Positions 26,353 through 37,616 of a stretch of DNA of 64,000 nt are shown piece by piece. Both the position numbers and the translations under genes were made by a program. The DNA is from Chiayiivirga flava (GTDB taxonomy: Bacteria; Pseudomonadota; Gammaproteobacteria; Xanthomonadales; Xanthomonadaceae). The stretch covers positions 1 through 64,000 of the forward strand of contig NZ_JACHHP010000007.1 of NCBI RefSeq assembly GCF_014202825.1, written 5' to 3'. The notes under the pieces were generated by a model, which did not search any database, had not been told where the DNA came from, and was given only the letters and a program-made list of their open reading frames with translations. How positions within the stretch are numbered: the first letter of the stretch is position 1; every line of letters starts with the position of its first letter.

Positions 26353-28232
26353 CCGATCCCGTCGCCACCCCGATGTCGCTCGACGAGTGCGCGCGCGAGC
26401 CGATCCACATTCCCGGCTCGATCCAGCCGCACGGCATCCTGCTGGTGGTGGATGCGGCCACGCAGACCATCGTGCAGGCGAGCGACAACGCGGCCGCGCT
26501 GCTCGGCATCGCGCAGGCGCAGCTCGCGGACCTGCCCTGGCGCGACGCGGTGGCCATCGCGCGCGATCCGTCCGCGGCGGCGGCGGAGCGGCCGTTGCAC
26601 CTGGCCTGGGCGAGCGCGAGCTTTCCCGCCAACCCGGACGCCGCGCCGCACGTCGGCTGCTGGCATCTGTACGACACGCGCTGGCTGCTGGAGATCGAAC
26701 CCGACGCCGCCGACGATGCACCGTCGCGCGACGACGCGTACCCGATCGTGCGGCGCGTCGAGGACGACGGCACCGTGCAGCACGCGGCCGAACGCGTCGC
26801 GGCCGCGTTCAAGTCGCTGCTCGGCTACGACCGCGTGATGGTCTACCGCTTCGATCGCGACTGGCACGGTGAGGTCATCGCCGAAGTCCGCGAGCCGCAG
26901 CTGGAGCCCTATCTGGGCCTGCACTACCCGGCCACGGACATCCCGGCGCAGGCGCGTGCGCTCTACCTGCGCAACCGCGTGCGCGCGATCGCCGACATCG
27001 GCTACCGTGCCGCCGCCCTGGTGCCGGTGCTCGATCCGCACACCGGCCAGCCCACCGACCTGAGCGACGTGTCGCTGCGCAGCGTCTCGCCGGTGCACAT
27101 CGAATACCTGTCCAACATGGGCGTGACGGCAACGCTCGTCACCTCGATCGTGGTGCAGCAGAAGCTGTGGGGTCTGGTCTCGTGCCACCACTACGCGCAG
27201 CGTGCGTGCGACCGTCGCATGCGCGCCGTGGCCGACGATCTGACGCGTGCGCTGGCCGCGCGCATCGGCGCGCTGGAGCAGCTCGATGCGGTCTGGGCGG
27301 AAAGCCGGCTGCTGACCACGCGCGAGAAACTCATCGCGCGCTTCAACCAGGCCGAGACGATCGACACCGCGCTGCTGCGCAATTACGCGCACGAACTGCT
27401 GGAGGTGGTGGAGGCCGACGGCGTGGCCCTGCTCGACGGCGACGTGCATGCGCGCTACGGCACGCTGCCCGACGACGGCGACCTGCTCGCGATCCGTCGC
27501 CGCATCGTCGAGAGCGGCGGCACCGGCATGCAGCGCGACCTCGCCGGCGTGCTCTACACCGATACGCTCGGCGGCGTCTTCCCCGACCTCGCGCACCTCG
27601 CCGCGCGCGCCGCGGGCGTGCTCTACATCCCGCTCGACGCGAACGCGCGCAGTGCCATCCTGTGGACGCGCGTGGAGCAGGTGCAGACGGTGAAATGGGG
27701 CGGCAATCCGCATCTGGCCAAGCTGCAGGCCTATCCCGGCGCGCGCCTGTCGCCGCGGCAGAGCTTCAGTCTCTGGCAGGAGACGGTGAAGGGCCGGGCC
27801 CGGGCCTGGGACCCGATCCACGTGGAATCGGCGCGCTCGCTGCGGGTGCTGGTCGAGCTCATGGACCGCAAGCATTTCCAGCTCGAGTCGGGCGTGCTCG
27901 CCGCCACCCTCGACCGCCTCGACGCACCGCTGTTCCTGTTGCAGGCCCAGCCCGGCGGCGGTGCGGTGCAGGTCACCTACATCAACGACGCCTTCATCGA
28001 GCAGACCGGGTTCCACACCCCGAGCGACGTGACGCGCGCGTGGAACCTCGACAGCACCGCGGTGCAGATGCGGCTGGCGCTGGCACAGCCGTTCCAGCTT
28101 GCCGCCAACCGCGACGTGGGCCGCCAGCGCCAGCGCCTGGACCTGAAACTGCAGCCCATCGCGGCCGGCGACGGCGGGCGGCGCTGGATGGCGTTGCTGG
28201 AACCGTCGCTGCTGGGCGCGGAGCCGGGCTGA
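26349..28232 (+). CDS. bphP: Bacteriophytochrome photoreceptor with PAS output domain, no kinase
   Basis: This 627-residue red/far-red light sensor binds biliverdin. Cys14, in DECAREPIHIPGSIQPHG, is the usual thioether attachment site. The PAS domain is followed by GAF with PATDIPAQAR (Asp197-Ile-Pro), then PHY with its tongue marked by LSPRQSF. After PHY, about 120 residues remain. They look like a PAS domain (AATLDRLDAPLFLLQAQPGG, YINDAFIEQTGF), and no histidine kinase, GGDEF or other enzymatic domain follows. The PAS-GAF-PHY-PAS9 layout is that of the Xanthomonas campestris phytochrome. It is translationally coupled to bphO. Signalling must be by protein contact with an unknown partner. 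The downstream gene is on the other strand, so nothing is missing by frameshift. Confidence 0.93.
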   Translation: MTDPVATPMSLDECAREPIHIPGSIQPHGILLVVDAATQTIVQASDNAAALLGIAQAQLADLPWRDAVAIARDPSAAAAERPLHLAWASASFPANPDAAPHVGCWHLYDTRWLLEIEPDAADDAPSRDDAYPIVRRVEDDGTVQHAAERVAAAFKSLLGYDRVMVYRFDRDWHGEVIAEVREPQLEPYLGLHYPATDIPAQARALYLRNRVRAIADIGYRAAALVPVLDPHTGQPTDLSDVSLRSVSPVHIEYLSNMGVTATLVTSIVVQQKLWGLVSCHHYAQRACDRRMRAVADDLTRALAARIGALEQLDAVWAESRLLTTREKLIARFNQAETIDTALLRNYAHELLEVVEADGVALLDGDVHARYGTLPDDGDLLAIRRRIVESGGTGMQRDLAGVLYTDTLGGVFPDLAHLAARAAGVLYIPLDANARSAILWTRVEQVQTVKWGGNPHLAKLQAYPGARLSPRQSFSLWQETVKGRARAWDPIHVESARSLRVLVELMDRKHFQLESGVLAATLDRLDAPLFLLQAQPGGGAVQVTYINDAFIEQTGFHTPSDVTRAWNLDSTAVQMRLALAQPFQLAANRDVGRQRQRLDLKLQPIAAGDGGRRWMALLEPSLLGAEPG

Positions 28233-28238
28233 CGTGGC

Positions 28239-28871
28239 TCAGGGCTCGCGCCGCACGCCCTCGGGCAGGCGCGCGATGCGGCGCATTTCCGGATCGTCGA
28301 ACAGGGCCGGATCGTCGAGGAATTCCTCGAACATCGCGGTGGCGTCGTTGCCCCAGAACACCTGCTCGCGGCAGACCACGCTCGGCACGCCGTAGATGCC
28401 GTCGCGCAGGGCGGCATCGAAGTTGCGCATCAGCGTCTGCCGGACCTCGGGATCCGCAACGGCAGCCTCGGCATCGGCGATGCCCAGCTGCCGCGCGACC
28501 GGGCGCAATGCGTCGATCGTGTCGCCGGCGTGGCCGTCGTGCCAGATCCAGCGGAAGATGGCGTCGATGCTCTCGATGCTCGAACCGCAGGCCACGCACA
28601 GGCGCAGCGCCGCGATCGGATTGAACGGGTGCGCGGGCGGAAAGCGCAGGCCGATGCCGTCGCGGCGGGCCTGCCACTGCACGAAGCGATAGGTGAATTC
28701 GCGCTTGCCGGCGATCTCCGCCGGCCCCTTCTGTCCGTGCTTCTGCAGCAGGCCTGCGAACAAGATCGGGCGGAACACGAACTGCACGCGATGCTGCGCC
28801 AGCGCACGGACGCGACGCCATTGCATGTACGCGAACGGCGAGATGAAATCGAAGTACCAGGTGGCTTGCAT
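28239..28871 (-). CDS. 2-hydroxychromene-2-carboxylate isomerase-like / kappa-class GST (DsbA family)
   Basis: The 210-residue thioredoxin-fold protein starts MQATWYFDFISPFAYMQW, with the Ser of the kappa-class active site (DFISPFAY) replacing a redox Cys-X-X-Cys. It continues RPILFAGLLQKHGQKGP, FNPIAALRLC and GIYGVPSVVCREQVFWGND, the cis-Pro region. Family members are glutathione-dependent isomerases of aromatic degradation, or general glutathione transferases. No aromatic pathway genes are nearby, so the broader GST-like role is equally likely. A good ribosome site (GGAGG) precedes the start. It is convergent with bphP, 6 nt apart. Confidence 0.85.
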   Translation of the reverse strand: MQATWYFDFISPFAYMQWRRVRALAQHRVQFVFRPILFAGLLQKHGQKGPAEIAGKREFTYRFVQWQARRDGIGLRFPPAHPFNPIAALRLCVACGSSIESIDAIFRWIWHDGHAGDTIDALRPVARQLGIADAEAAVADPEVRQTLMRNFDAALRDGIYGVPSVVCREQVFWGNDATAMFEEFLDDPALFDDPEMRRIARLPEGVRREP

Positions 28872-29004
28872 GCGGGCCTCCGGAAACAGGCGCCATCATG
28901 CCATCGATGCGTGGCGCCGCCGCCCGGTGACCGCACTCCTGCGGTCCGCGTCACGTCCGGCGCCCGCAATCGGACGCCGCGCGACGCGCGACGTCCGCGG
29001 TGCG

Positions 29005-29454
29005 TCACTTGACCGTGAGCGTGCCCTTCATCAGCGCCCAGTGCCCGGGAAACGAGCAGAAGTAGGTGTAGGCCTCGCCCGCGGCAAGCCCGGCCACGTC
29101 GAAGGTCACGCTGGTGCTTTCGCCGCCGCCGATCACGTCGGTGTGCGCGATGACGCGCGTGTCGCCGGGCTTCACGTAGGCCGAGGCAAGGCCGGCGGTC
29201 ATGCCGTCGGTGGCGACGCCCTGCACGTCGGCCGTCTTCGACAGCACCCAGTTGTGGCCCATCACGTTTTTCGCCATCACGCCGGTGTGCTTGAGCGTGA
29301 CGGTGAACTGCTTGCACGTGGCCGGCACCTCGATGCTGGCCGTGTCGAACTTCATCGCATCGTCGCCGCTGATGTCGGCGGCGCATTCGCCGGCGGCGAA
29401 CACCGGGGCGGAGCACAGCGCGAGTGCGCTTGTGAGCAGGATCTGGCGGAGCAT
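29005..29454 (-). CDS. azu: Azurin
   Basis: This is a periplasmic type 1 copper protein that carries single electrons. The 149 residues include a signal peptide (cut after VFA, about residue 20) and the azurin sequence [17 protein letters not shown] with the disulfide Cys24-Cys47. The copper ligands are His67 (GHNW), Cys133 and His138 (YFCSFPGHW) and Met142 (LMKG). The mature size of about 128 residues is standard. It stands alone, divergent from the efflux operon. The start ATG 29454 is chosen as the only one giving a complete signal peptide. Confidence 0.95.
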   Translation of the reverse strand: MLRQILLTSALALCSAPVFAAGECAADISGDDAMKFDTASIEVPATCKQFTVTLKHTGVMAKNVMGHNWVLSKTADVQGVATDGMTAGLASAYVKPGDTRVIAHTDVIGGGESTSVTFDVAGLAAGEAYTYFCSFPGHWALMKGTLTVK

Positions 29455-29619
29455 GGAACACCTCGTTGCGTTGGTTGGAATCGTCGGATGGGTCGAGACG
29501 CAGCATGGGGGCGGTGCGCCCGGAAGCAACGGCCGCGGAAACGATTGCGACACGTCCGGAGTACGTGCGCGGACCGTGTGCCGGAGGCGGCATGAACGGG
29601 CTGTCCGCACCCGCGCGCG

Positions 29620-29636
29620 CGTGTCCGACGGACACG
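29620..29636. promoter_or_regulatory. Palindrome, probable activator (UAS) site for the sigma-54 promoter
   Basis: CGTGTCCG-A-CGGACACG is a perfect inverted repeat with 8-nt arms. Its centre is about 97 nt upstream of the expected start site of the sigma-54 promoter at 29699, a normal distance for an NtrC-type enhancer site. A second related pair, ACACGTCCG at 29550-29558 and CGGACCGTGT at 29570-29579, lies just upstream. The regulator encoded at 34561 is the natural candidate to bind. Confidence 0.6.
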
Positions 29637-29698
29637 CCGGACATCGAGGCGAGAGAAATTTCAGTATGCATATCAGATGTTTGCGAGGTCGATGGAAC

Positions 29699-29714
29699 TG
29701 GCACACTCTTCGCA
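29699..29714 (+). promoter_or_regulatory. Sigma-54 (RpoN) promoter of the efflux operon
   Basis: TGGCACACTCTTCGCA has the invariant GG at -24 and GC at -12 with the required spacing; TGGCAC matches the consensus fully and TTGC is replaced by TCGC. Transcription would start near 29725, leaving a leader of about 20 nt before the HlyD-type start at 29746. The operon encodes a sigma-54 activator. Confidence 0.65.
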
Positions 29715-29745
29715 TTCTCCGGTCCAGCCCACTTCGGACCGCACC

Positions 29746-31020
29746 ATGATCCGCGACACTTCCGCCCAGGACCGCGTCATCGCCGCCACGCCCGCGTCGA
29801 AATCGCGGCGGTATCTGCTCATCGGGGCAATCGCGCTGGCGGTGCTGCTGTTGCTCGTCGCGTTGCCCACGCTCGGGCGCTGGGTGGGCGCCGAGCGCGC
29901 GGTCGGCGCCCAGAGCCTGCGCTTTGCCACCGTCGAACGCGGCGATCTGCTGCGCGATGTGTCGGTGCAGGGGCGCATCGTGGCGGCCGTGAGTCCGACG
30001 CTGTACGCGCCGGTCGCCGGCACCGTCACGCTGAAGACGCGCGCCGGCGAAACCGTGAAGCAGGGCGACCCGCTCGCACTGATCGATTCGCCCGAGCTCA
30101 ACAACGAGCTGGAACGCGAACGCGCCACGCTGCAGGAGCTGGAAGTCGAAGTAGAGCGCCAGCGCATCGCGAGCGAGCGCCAGAAGCTCACCACGCGCCG
30201 CACCGCCGACGACGCGCAGGTGGCGCTGAGCGCCGCGCAGCGCGAGATGGACCGTGCCGAAGCGGCTTGGGCCAAGCAGGCGATGTCGCAGGTCGACTAC
30301 CAGCGTGCCAAGGACACCCTGCGCACCGCACAGATCGGCGCCGCGCATGCGGGCAGCGACGCGGGGCTGGAGATCAAGGCGGTGCAGTTCGAACTGCAGA
30401 CGCGCGAACACCAGCTCGCACGCCAGCGCCTGGTGGTGGCCGACCTCGAGCGCCGCGTCGACGAACTCAACGTGCGTTCGCCGGTGGCCGGCGTGGTCGG
30501 CACGGTGGCGATCGCGGACCGCGCGGTGGTGGCGGCCAACACCGCGCTGATGATCGTCGTCGATCTCAGCCAGCTCGAAGTCGAGATCGACGTGCCGGAA
30601 AGCTACGCCGACGATCTGGGCATCGGCATGGACGCGGAAATCCGCTACGGCAACCAGACCTATGCCGGCAAGCTCAGCGCGATCTCGCCCGAGGTGGTCG
30701 AGAGCCAGGTCACCGCGCGCGTGCGTTTCGAGGGCGGCCTGCCGCCGGGCATGCGCCAGAACCAGCGCGTCAGCACGCGCGTGCTGATGGAAGCCAAGCC
30801 CGATGTGCTGCTGGTGCAGCGCGGCTCGTTCGTCGACAGCAGCGGCGGCCGCTACGCCTATGTCGTCGACGGCGACATCGCGACCCGGCGCCCGATCGAG
30901 ATCGGTTCGGCCAGTCTGGCCGCGGTCGAGATCGTCGCGGGCCTCAACGAAGGCGACCGCATCGTCATCTCCGGCACCGACGCGTTCGAGGATTCGGAAA
31001 CGATCCTGATCTCGGACTAG
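29746..31020 (+). CDS. HlyD/MacA-type membrane-fusion (periplasmic adaptor) protein
   Basis: This 424-residue adaptor has one N-terminal membrane helix (about residues 23-45, [19 protein letters not shown]). A biotinyl-lipoyl-like half ([20 protein letters not shown]) is interrupted by a long coiled-coil hairpin (about 105-245, [19 protein letters not shown] through [17 protein letters not shown]). The second lipoyl half and beta-barrel follow ([16 protein letters not shown]). Such proteins link an inner-membrane ABC exporter to an outer-membrane channel. The start at ATG 29746 lies about 20 nt after the predicted sigma-54 transcription start; an earlier in-frame ATG at 29677 would lie upstream of that promoter. 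The ATPase and permeases follow. No outer-membrane factor is encoded here, so a TolC from elsewhere is assumed. Confidence 0.9.
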   Translation: MIRDTSAQDRVIAATPASKSRRYLLIGAIALAVLLLLVALPTLGRWVGAERAVGAQSLRFATVERGDLLRDVSVQGRIVAAVSPTLYAPVAGTVTLKTRAGETVKQGDPLALIDSPELNNELERERATLQELEVEVERQRIASERQKLTTRRTADDAQVALSAAQREMDRAEAAWAKQAMSQVDYQRAKDTLRTAQIGAAHAGSDAGLEIKAVQFELQTREHQLARQRLVVADLERRVDELNVRSPVAGVVGTVAIADRAVVAANTALMIVVDLSQLEVEIDVPESYADDLGIGMDAEIRYGNQTYAGKLSAISPEVVESQVTARVRFEGGLPPGMRQNQRVSTRVLMEAKPDVLLVQRGSFVDSSGGRYAYVVDGDIATRRPIEIGSASLAAVEIVAGLNEGDRIVISGTDAFEDSETILISD

Positions 31021-31027
31021 AAGACGG

Positions 31028-31134
31028 GATTCGTGATTCGTGATTCGTGATTCGTGATTCGTGATTCGAAAAGCCAGGCCGCGGCGCGATGTGTGCTCGG
31101 GCTCTTGCGAATCCCGAATCCCGAATCACGAATC
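31028..31134. repeat. Heptanucleotide inverted array (GATTCGT / CGAATCC), copy 1
   Basis: Six tandem GATTCGT-type units (31028-31069) are followed after a short loop by four units of the complementary CGAATCC/CGAATCA type (31108-31134). The transcript would form a long hairpin between the HlyD and ATPase genes. Two similar arrays lie at 41919 and 44953. Confidence 0.85.
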
Positions 31135-31168
31135 CCCAGCAAGACAACCGCGCCCCAAGGAACCCCCA

Positions 31169-31894
<726 letters not shown>

Positions 31895-31905
31895 GGGCCG
31901 CCACC

Positions 31906-33219
31906 ATGTTTGCCTACTATCTGCGTCTGGCGCTCAAGAGCCTGCGCCGCAATCCCATCCTGACCGGACTGATGGTGGCCGCGATCGCGCTCGGCATCGG
32001 CGCCTCGATGACCTCGCTGACCGTGCTGCGTGCGATGTCCGGCAATCCGTTGCCGAGCAAGGAAGGCCTGGTGCTGCGGCCGCAGGTCGACAACTGGTCT
32101 CCCGGCCGGCCGTACGACGAGGACGGTTCGCCGCCGAACCTGCTCACCTACCGCGATGCGACCAACATCGTCGCCGCGAAACAGGCCACCTACCAGGCGG
32201 CGATGTTTCCGAACGTGCTGACGATCGAGCCGGAGAACCGCGAGATCAAGCCGTACATGCTCGAGGTGCTGTTCACCGGCGGCGACTTTTTCCCCATGTT
32301 CGATACGCCGTTCGCGTTCGGCGAGGGCTGGAATGCCGAGCAGGACGAGGCCGCTGCGCGCGTCGCGGTGCTGTCGCACGACACCAACCAGCGCCTGTTC
32401 TCGGGCGAGAACAGCGTCGGCCGCGAGATCCGCCTCGGCGGCGAGACCTTCCGCGTGGTCGGCGTGCTCGGCCCGTGGGCGCCGACGCCGCGCTTCTACC
32501 GCATCTCCAGCGGCGCGTTCGGCGGACACGAGGACCTGTACGTGCCGTTCCGCAACGGCATCGAGCGCGAGCTGCAGTCCAGCGACAACAACAACTGCTG
32601 GGCCGATCCGGGCAACGGCTACAAGGCGTGGCTGGATTCGGAATGCATCTGGATCGATGCCTGGGTGCAGGTCGGCAGCGCATCGGAGCGCGCGCGCTAC
32701 AGCGATTTCCTCGCAAGCTACGTCAACGAGCAGAAAAAGCTCGGGCGCTTCGAGCGGCCGCTCAACAACCGCCTGAGCTCGGTCGCCGAATGGCTGGAGG
32801 AACAGCGTGTGGTGCCGCGCGACGTGCGCACCCAGGTGTGGATGTCGTTCGCGTTCCTGATCGTGTGCCTGGTCAACACCATCGGCCTGCTGCTCGCGAA
32901 GTTCCTCGCGCGGGCGCCGGAGATCGGTCTGCGCCGCGCGGTGGGCGCGAGCAAGCGCCAGGTGTTCACGCAGTACCTGACCGAGGCCGGCATGGTGGGC
33001 GTGTTCGGCGCCGTCGTGGGCCTGGTGCTCACCGCGCTGGGCCTGGCCGGGCTGCGCGTGCTGTACGCCGACACCGCCAGCGGCGAGATGGCGCAACTGG
33101 AGCCGGGGATGATCGGCATCACCGTCGCGGTCGCGCTCGTGGCCAGCCTGCTGGCGGGCCTGTACCCGACCTGGAAGGCCTGCCAGATCACTCCCGCCAC
33201 CCAGCTCAAATCGAACTGA
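31906..33219 (+). CDS. FtsX/MacB-type ABC permease (first of two)
   Basis: The 437-residue inner-membrane protein has the MacB topology. One N-terminal helix (PILTGLMVAAIALGIGASM) precedes a large periplasmic domain (about residues 40-300), and three C-terminal helices form the FtsX domain (VWMSFAFLIVCLVNTIGLLL, GLRRAVGASKRQVF, GMIGITVAVALVASLLAGLY). It begins 11 nt after the ATPase gene. The protein ends QITPATQLKSN, a typical MacB-like tail. With the second permease it probably forms a heterodimer. The periplasmic domain has no diagnostic motif that reveals the substrate. Confidence 0.9.
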   Translation: MFAYYLRLALKSLRRNPILTGLMVAAIALGIGASMTSLTVLRAMSGNPLPSKEGLVLRPQVDNWSPGRPYDEDGSPPNLLTYRDATNIVAAKQATYQAAMFPNVLTIEPENREIKPYMLEVLFTGGDFFPMFDTPFAFGEGWNAEQDEAAARVAVLSHDTNQRLFSGENSVGREIRLGGETFRVVGVLGPWAPTPRFYRISSGAFGGHEDLYVPFRNGIERELQSSDNNNCWADPGNGYKAWLDSECIWIDAWVQVGSASERARYSDFLASYVNEQKKLGRFERPLNNRLSSVAEWLEEQRVVPRDVRTQVWMSFAFLIVCLVNTIGLLLAKFLARAPEIGLRRAVGASKRQVFTQYLTEAGMVGVFGAVVGLVLTALGLAGLRVLYADTASGEMAQLEPGMIGITVAVALVASLLAGLYPTWKACQITPATQLKSN

Positions 33220-33237
33220 GCACGAGGACATCGACTC

Positions 33238-34461
33238 ATGGAAATCCGTCCGATCTATTCCGCGCTGATGCGCAACAAGCCGGGCCTCGTGCTGATCGTG
33301 CTGCAGGTGGCGATCACGCTGGCGGTGGTCTGCAACAGCCTGTTCATCATCCTCGAGCGGCACGAGCGCGTCGGTCGTCCGAGCGGCATGAACGAGGCCG
33401 ACACCTTCGTGATCAACAGCCTCGGGTTCGCGAGCAACTTCGACGTGAAGGCGACGATCCGCGACGACCTGGACATGATCCGCGCCCTGCCCGGCGTGGT
33501 CGCGGCCACCACGGTCAACAGCCTGCCGATGAGCGGCGGCGGCTGGGGCGCGGGCTTCGACACCCAGCCCGTCGATCGCACCGGCACGCGTCGCGGGCAG
33601 AGTTCGGCGCTGTATTTCGTCGACGAGGGCGGGCTGGAGACCTTCGGCGTGAAGCTGATCGAAGGCCGCGACTTCCGCGCCGCCGACGTCACCGACAACA
33701 CCGACAGCTCGGGCATCCTGGCGCAGTCGATCATCATCTCCAAGGCCCTGGCCGAGGCGCTGTACCCGGACGAGAGCGCGGTCGGCAAGCAGGTGTTCGG
33801 CCTTGCCAACGACAACGAGGCGGTGACCGTGGTCGGCGTCGTCGAGCGGCTCCAGCAGCCGTGGTCGCGTTCGCGCTTCGTCGAGCAATCGACCTTCGTC
33901 CCCGGCTACAACGTCGGCGGCCCGCAGAGCCGTTATCTCATCCGCACGCAACCTGGTCAGCGTGATCAGGTGATGGCCGAGGTCGAGGAAAAGCTGCAGG
34001 CGTCCAACACCGGGCGTCTGATCCGGGGTCGCGAGACGGTGCAGGACATCCGCGCGCAGAGCTACCAGTTCGACAATGCGATGATGACCATCCTGATGGC
34101 GGTGATGGGCGGCATGGTGATCATCACCGGGCTCGGCATCGTCGGCCTCGCGAGCTTCTGGGTCACGCGCCGGATCAAGCAGATCGGCACGCGCCGTGCG
34201 CTCGGCGCGCGCAAGTTCAACATCCTGCGCTACTTCCAGACCGAGAACGGGATCATGGTGACGATGGGCGTGGTGCTGGGCGCGCTGCTGACCTACGGCT
34301 TCAACCTGTGGCTGATGCGCGAGTACAACGCCGAGCGGTTGCCGTGGTTCTATCTGCCGATCGGGGCGCTGACGGTGATCGTGCTCGGCCAGATCGCGGT
34401 GTTCGGTCCGGCCTCGCGCGCGGCCAAGGTGTCGCCGGCGGTGGCCACGCGCAGTGCCTGA
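33238..34461 (+). CDS. FtsX/MacB-type ABC permease (second of two)
   Basis: The 407-residue inner-membrane protein has the same layout. An N-terminal helix (GLVLIVLQVAITLAVVCNSL) precedes a periplasmic MacB-like domain (about 40-280; VNSLPMSGGGWG, LIEGRDFRAAD, VTVVGVVERLQQPW). A C-terminal FtsX three-helix bundle follows (AVMGGMVIITGLGIVGLASF, IGTRRALGARKFNILRYF). It lies 18 nt after the first permease. The two permeases differ clearly in sequence, implying a fixed heterodimer. Function as an exporter is inferred from family and from the adaptor upstream. Confidence 0.9.
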   Translation: MEIRPIYSALMRNKPGLVLIVLQVAITLAVVCNSLFIILERHERVGRPSGMNEADTFVINSLGFASNFDVKATIRDDLDMIRALPGVVAATTVNSLPMSGGGWGAGFDTQPVDRTGTRRGQSSALYFVDEGGLETFGVKLIEGRDFRAADVTDNTDSSGILAQSIIISKALAEALYPDESAVGKQVFGLANDNEAVTVVGVVERLQQPWSRSRFVEQSTFVPGYNVGGPQSRYLIRTQPGQRDQVMAEVEEKLQASNTGRLIRGRETVQDIRAQSYQFDNAMMTILMAVMGGMVIITGLGIVGLASFWVTRRIKQIGTRRALGARKFNILRYFQTENGIMVTMGVVLGALLTYGFNLWLMREYNAERLPWFYLPIGALTVIVLGQIAVFGPASRAAKVSPAVATRSA

Positions 34462-34466
34462 CGTGT

Positions 34467-34495
34467 GCGTGCGGCCGGGCCGCACGCAACCTTTT
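34467..34495 (+). terminator. Hairpin between permease and response-regulator genes
   Basis: GCGTGCGGC and GCCGCACGC pair in a 9-bp stem with a 3-nt loop, followed by AACCTTTT. This could be a weak terminator that lowers the level of the two-component genes relative to the transporter. TTGACA at 34494-34499 follows it, but no -10 box stands at the right distance. Confidence 0.5.
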
Positions 34496-34560
34496 GACAG
34501 TTTCGTGCATCCGATCGGACCATGTGCCGATCGAATGCCAGGACCAAGCCACGCAGAGTC

Positions 34561-35910
<1,350 letters not shown>

Positions 35911-35956
35911 GCGGTCCTGCGCGGCGGCGTGCCCGCCTGGTCGCTAAGCTGCCGCC

Positions 35957-37267
35957 ATGAAACTGCGACTCTCCCTCCAGACCCGGCTGGTGCTGATCAC
36001 CGGCATGGCCGCCATGCTGGCGGTGATCGTGGCGCTGTTGCTCAGCGAGTGGGTCGAGAACCGCTGGGCGGAATGGTCGCTGGCGCTCGTGATCGCCTTC
36101 GTCGCCACGGCGTTCCTGGTGCGCTGGTGGAGCGCGCCGATGGTGTCGCTGTTGCGCGCGCTGTCCGGATCGGTGGCGAGCTTTCGCGACGGCGATTTCA
36201 GCTTCGGCATCGTGCACGCGACCGACGACGAACTCGGCGATCTCGTCGCCTCGCACAACGAACTGGCCACCGTGCTGCGCGAGGAACGGCAGAACCTGTT
36301 CCAGCGCGAGCTGCTGCTCGACACCGTGATCCAGAACACGCCGGTCGCGATGGTGCTGACCGAGCCGCGCGGCCACGTGGTGTACGGCAACCTCGCCGCG
36401 CGGCAGCTGTTCAACAGCGGCCGGCGCCTGGAGGGCCTGCTGTTCGACGAGGTGATGGCGGAGCTGCCGCAGAGCCTGCGCGATGCGCTCGACCAGGGCG
36501 GCGACCGGCTGTTCACCGTGAGCGGCGAAACCGAGGACGACACCTATCATCTGGCGCGCCGCGGGTTCCGCCTCAACGGGCGCCCGCACGAGCTGTACCT
36601 GTTCCGCCGCCTCACCGCCGAATTGAGCCGGCAGGAGGTGGCGAGCTGGAAGAAGGTGATCCGCGTCATCAGCCACGAGATCAACAACTCGCTCGGCCCG
36701 ATCGCCTCGCTCGCGCATTCGGGCCAGGAACTGCTGCGCCGCGGCGACAGCGAACGCATGCAGCGCGTGTTCGCCACGATCGAGGAACGCGCGCGCCATC
36801 TGGATCGCTTCATCGGCGGCTACGCGAGCTTCGCCAAGCTGCCGACGCCGCGCCTGGAGCAGGTCGACTGGATGCCGTTCCTGCAGCACCTGCGCAGCCA
36901 CTACGACTTCGCGCTGGACGGCGAGGCGCTCGCGACACCGGGCCGCTTCGACCCCGCCCAGCTGCAGCAGGCATTGATCAACCTGCTCAAGAACGCGCAC
37001 GAGTCCGGCACCGATCCGGCGGACGTCACGCTCACGCTGCGGCGCGCGAGCGGCGGTGTGCGCATCGATGTCGCCGATCGCGGTCCCGGCATGAGCGATG
37101 CGGTGCTCGCCAACGCACTCGTGCCGTTCTATTCGACCAAGCGCAGCGGCACCGGGCTCGGCCTCGCGCTCGCGCGCGAGATCGTCGAGGCGCACGGCGG
37201 TCGCATCGGGCTCAGCAACCGCGACGGTGGCGGACTCGCCGTGAGCCTGTTCCTGCCGCAGGCCTGA
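35957..37267 (+). CDS. Sensor histidine kinase (NtrY-like)
   Basis: The 436-residue inner-membrane kinase has two N-terminal helices (LVLITGMAAMLAVIVALLL, WSLALVIAFVATAFLVRWW) with almost no periplasmic part between them. A HAMP-like segment and a PAS domain follow (LLDTVIQNTPVAMVLTEPRG). The phosphorylation box is VISHEINNSLGPIASL, and the ATPase boxes are INLLKNAHES, DRGPGMSD and GTGLGLALAREIVEAHGG. The tiny external loop suggests it senses a membrane-embedded or cytoplasmic cue, as in envelope-stress sensors. It starts 46 nt after its cognate regulator gene and closes the efflux operon. Confidence 0.92.
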   Translation: MKLRLSLQTRLVLITGMAAMLAVIVALLLSEWVENRWAEWSLALVIAFVATAFLVRWWSAPMVSLLRALSGSVASFRDGDFSFGIVHATDDELGDLVASHNELATVLREERQNLFQRELLLDTVIQNTPVAMVLTEPRGHVVYGNLAARQLFNSGRRLEGLLFDEVMAELPQSLRDALDQGGDRLFTVSGETEDDTYHLARRGFRLNGRPHELYLFRRLTAELSRQEVASWKKVIRVISHEINNSLGPIASLAHSGQELLRRGDSERMQRVFATIEERARHLDRFIGGYASFAKLPTPRLEQVDWMPFLQHLRSHYDFALDGEALATPGRFDPAQLQQALINLLKNAHESGTDPADVTLTLRRASGGVRIDVADRGPGMSDAVLANALVPFYSTKRSGTGLGLALAREIVEAHGGRIGLSNRDGGGLAVSLFLPQA

Positions 37268-37271
37268 GCGT

Positions 37272-37400
37272 TCACGGCTGCAGGCGCGTGACGAGGAAGT
37301 CGCGTGCGCCGGCGCCTTGCGTGTCGCGCCATCCGCCGAGTACGGGGCGGTCGCCCTGCATGACGAGTGCGTTCGCGCGGTAACGTGGCCGCGACGGCGG
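37272..37400 (-). pseudogene. Remnant of a delta-60 repeat protein (C-terminal fragment)
   Basis: On the minus strand a frame of about 43 codons reads ANALVMQGDRPVLGGWRDTQ followed by GAGARDFLVTRLQP and a stop. It lines up with the last repeat of the intact delta-60 protein at 23838-25211 (GKTILAGWRDVSDLNGIDIL then VTRLSD). The frame is stopped upstream at 37401-37403 and has no signal peptide or other repeats, so it is a leftover of a lost gene. It is too short to rule out chance, but the pattern match is good. Confidence 0.5.
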
Positions 37401-37525
37401 CTACCATGAGAGTGCGCATGCAACATCCGTGTTCATCGGCCGCGAGTCGGGCCTCTCCGACCTACGCGGACAGGCGCGCCGCAGTGCAGGCCCCCGTCCA
37501 TCCAAATCTCCCGGACCGTCCTCGG

Positions 37526-37555
37526 TTGCGGCGCTTTTCCCCCCACTGCTACAAT
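37526..37555 (+). promoter_or_regulatory. Sigma-70-type promoter of the atp operon
   Basis: TTGCGG and TACAAT are separated by 18 nt. The start site would be near 37562, about 55 nt before atpI. This is the only good candidate in the 349-nt gap before the operon. A similar TTGCGG-18-CATAAT precedes the FHA operon at 47311. Confidence 0.6.
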
Positions 37556-37616
37556 CTCCAACCTAAGTCGGGGCGATCGCCCTCTCCGCCGACTCCAGCC
37601 CACCGGAACCCGCAGC

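Noticed and set aside
31028-31134. CRISPR-like array
   Set aside because: Units are 7 nt, without spacers, in two inverted blocks; no cas gene nearby.
34494-34522. Separate sigma-70 promoter for the response regulator (TTGACA)
   Set aside because: A good -35 but nothing resembling a -10 at 16-18 nt.
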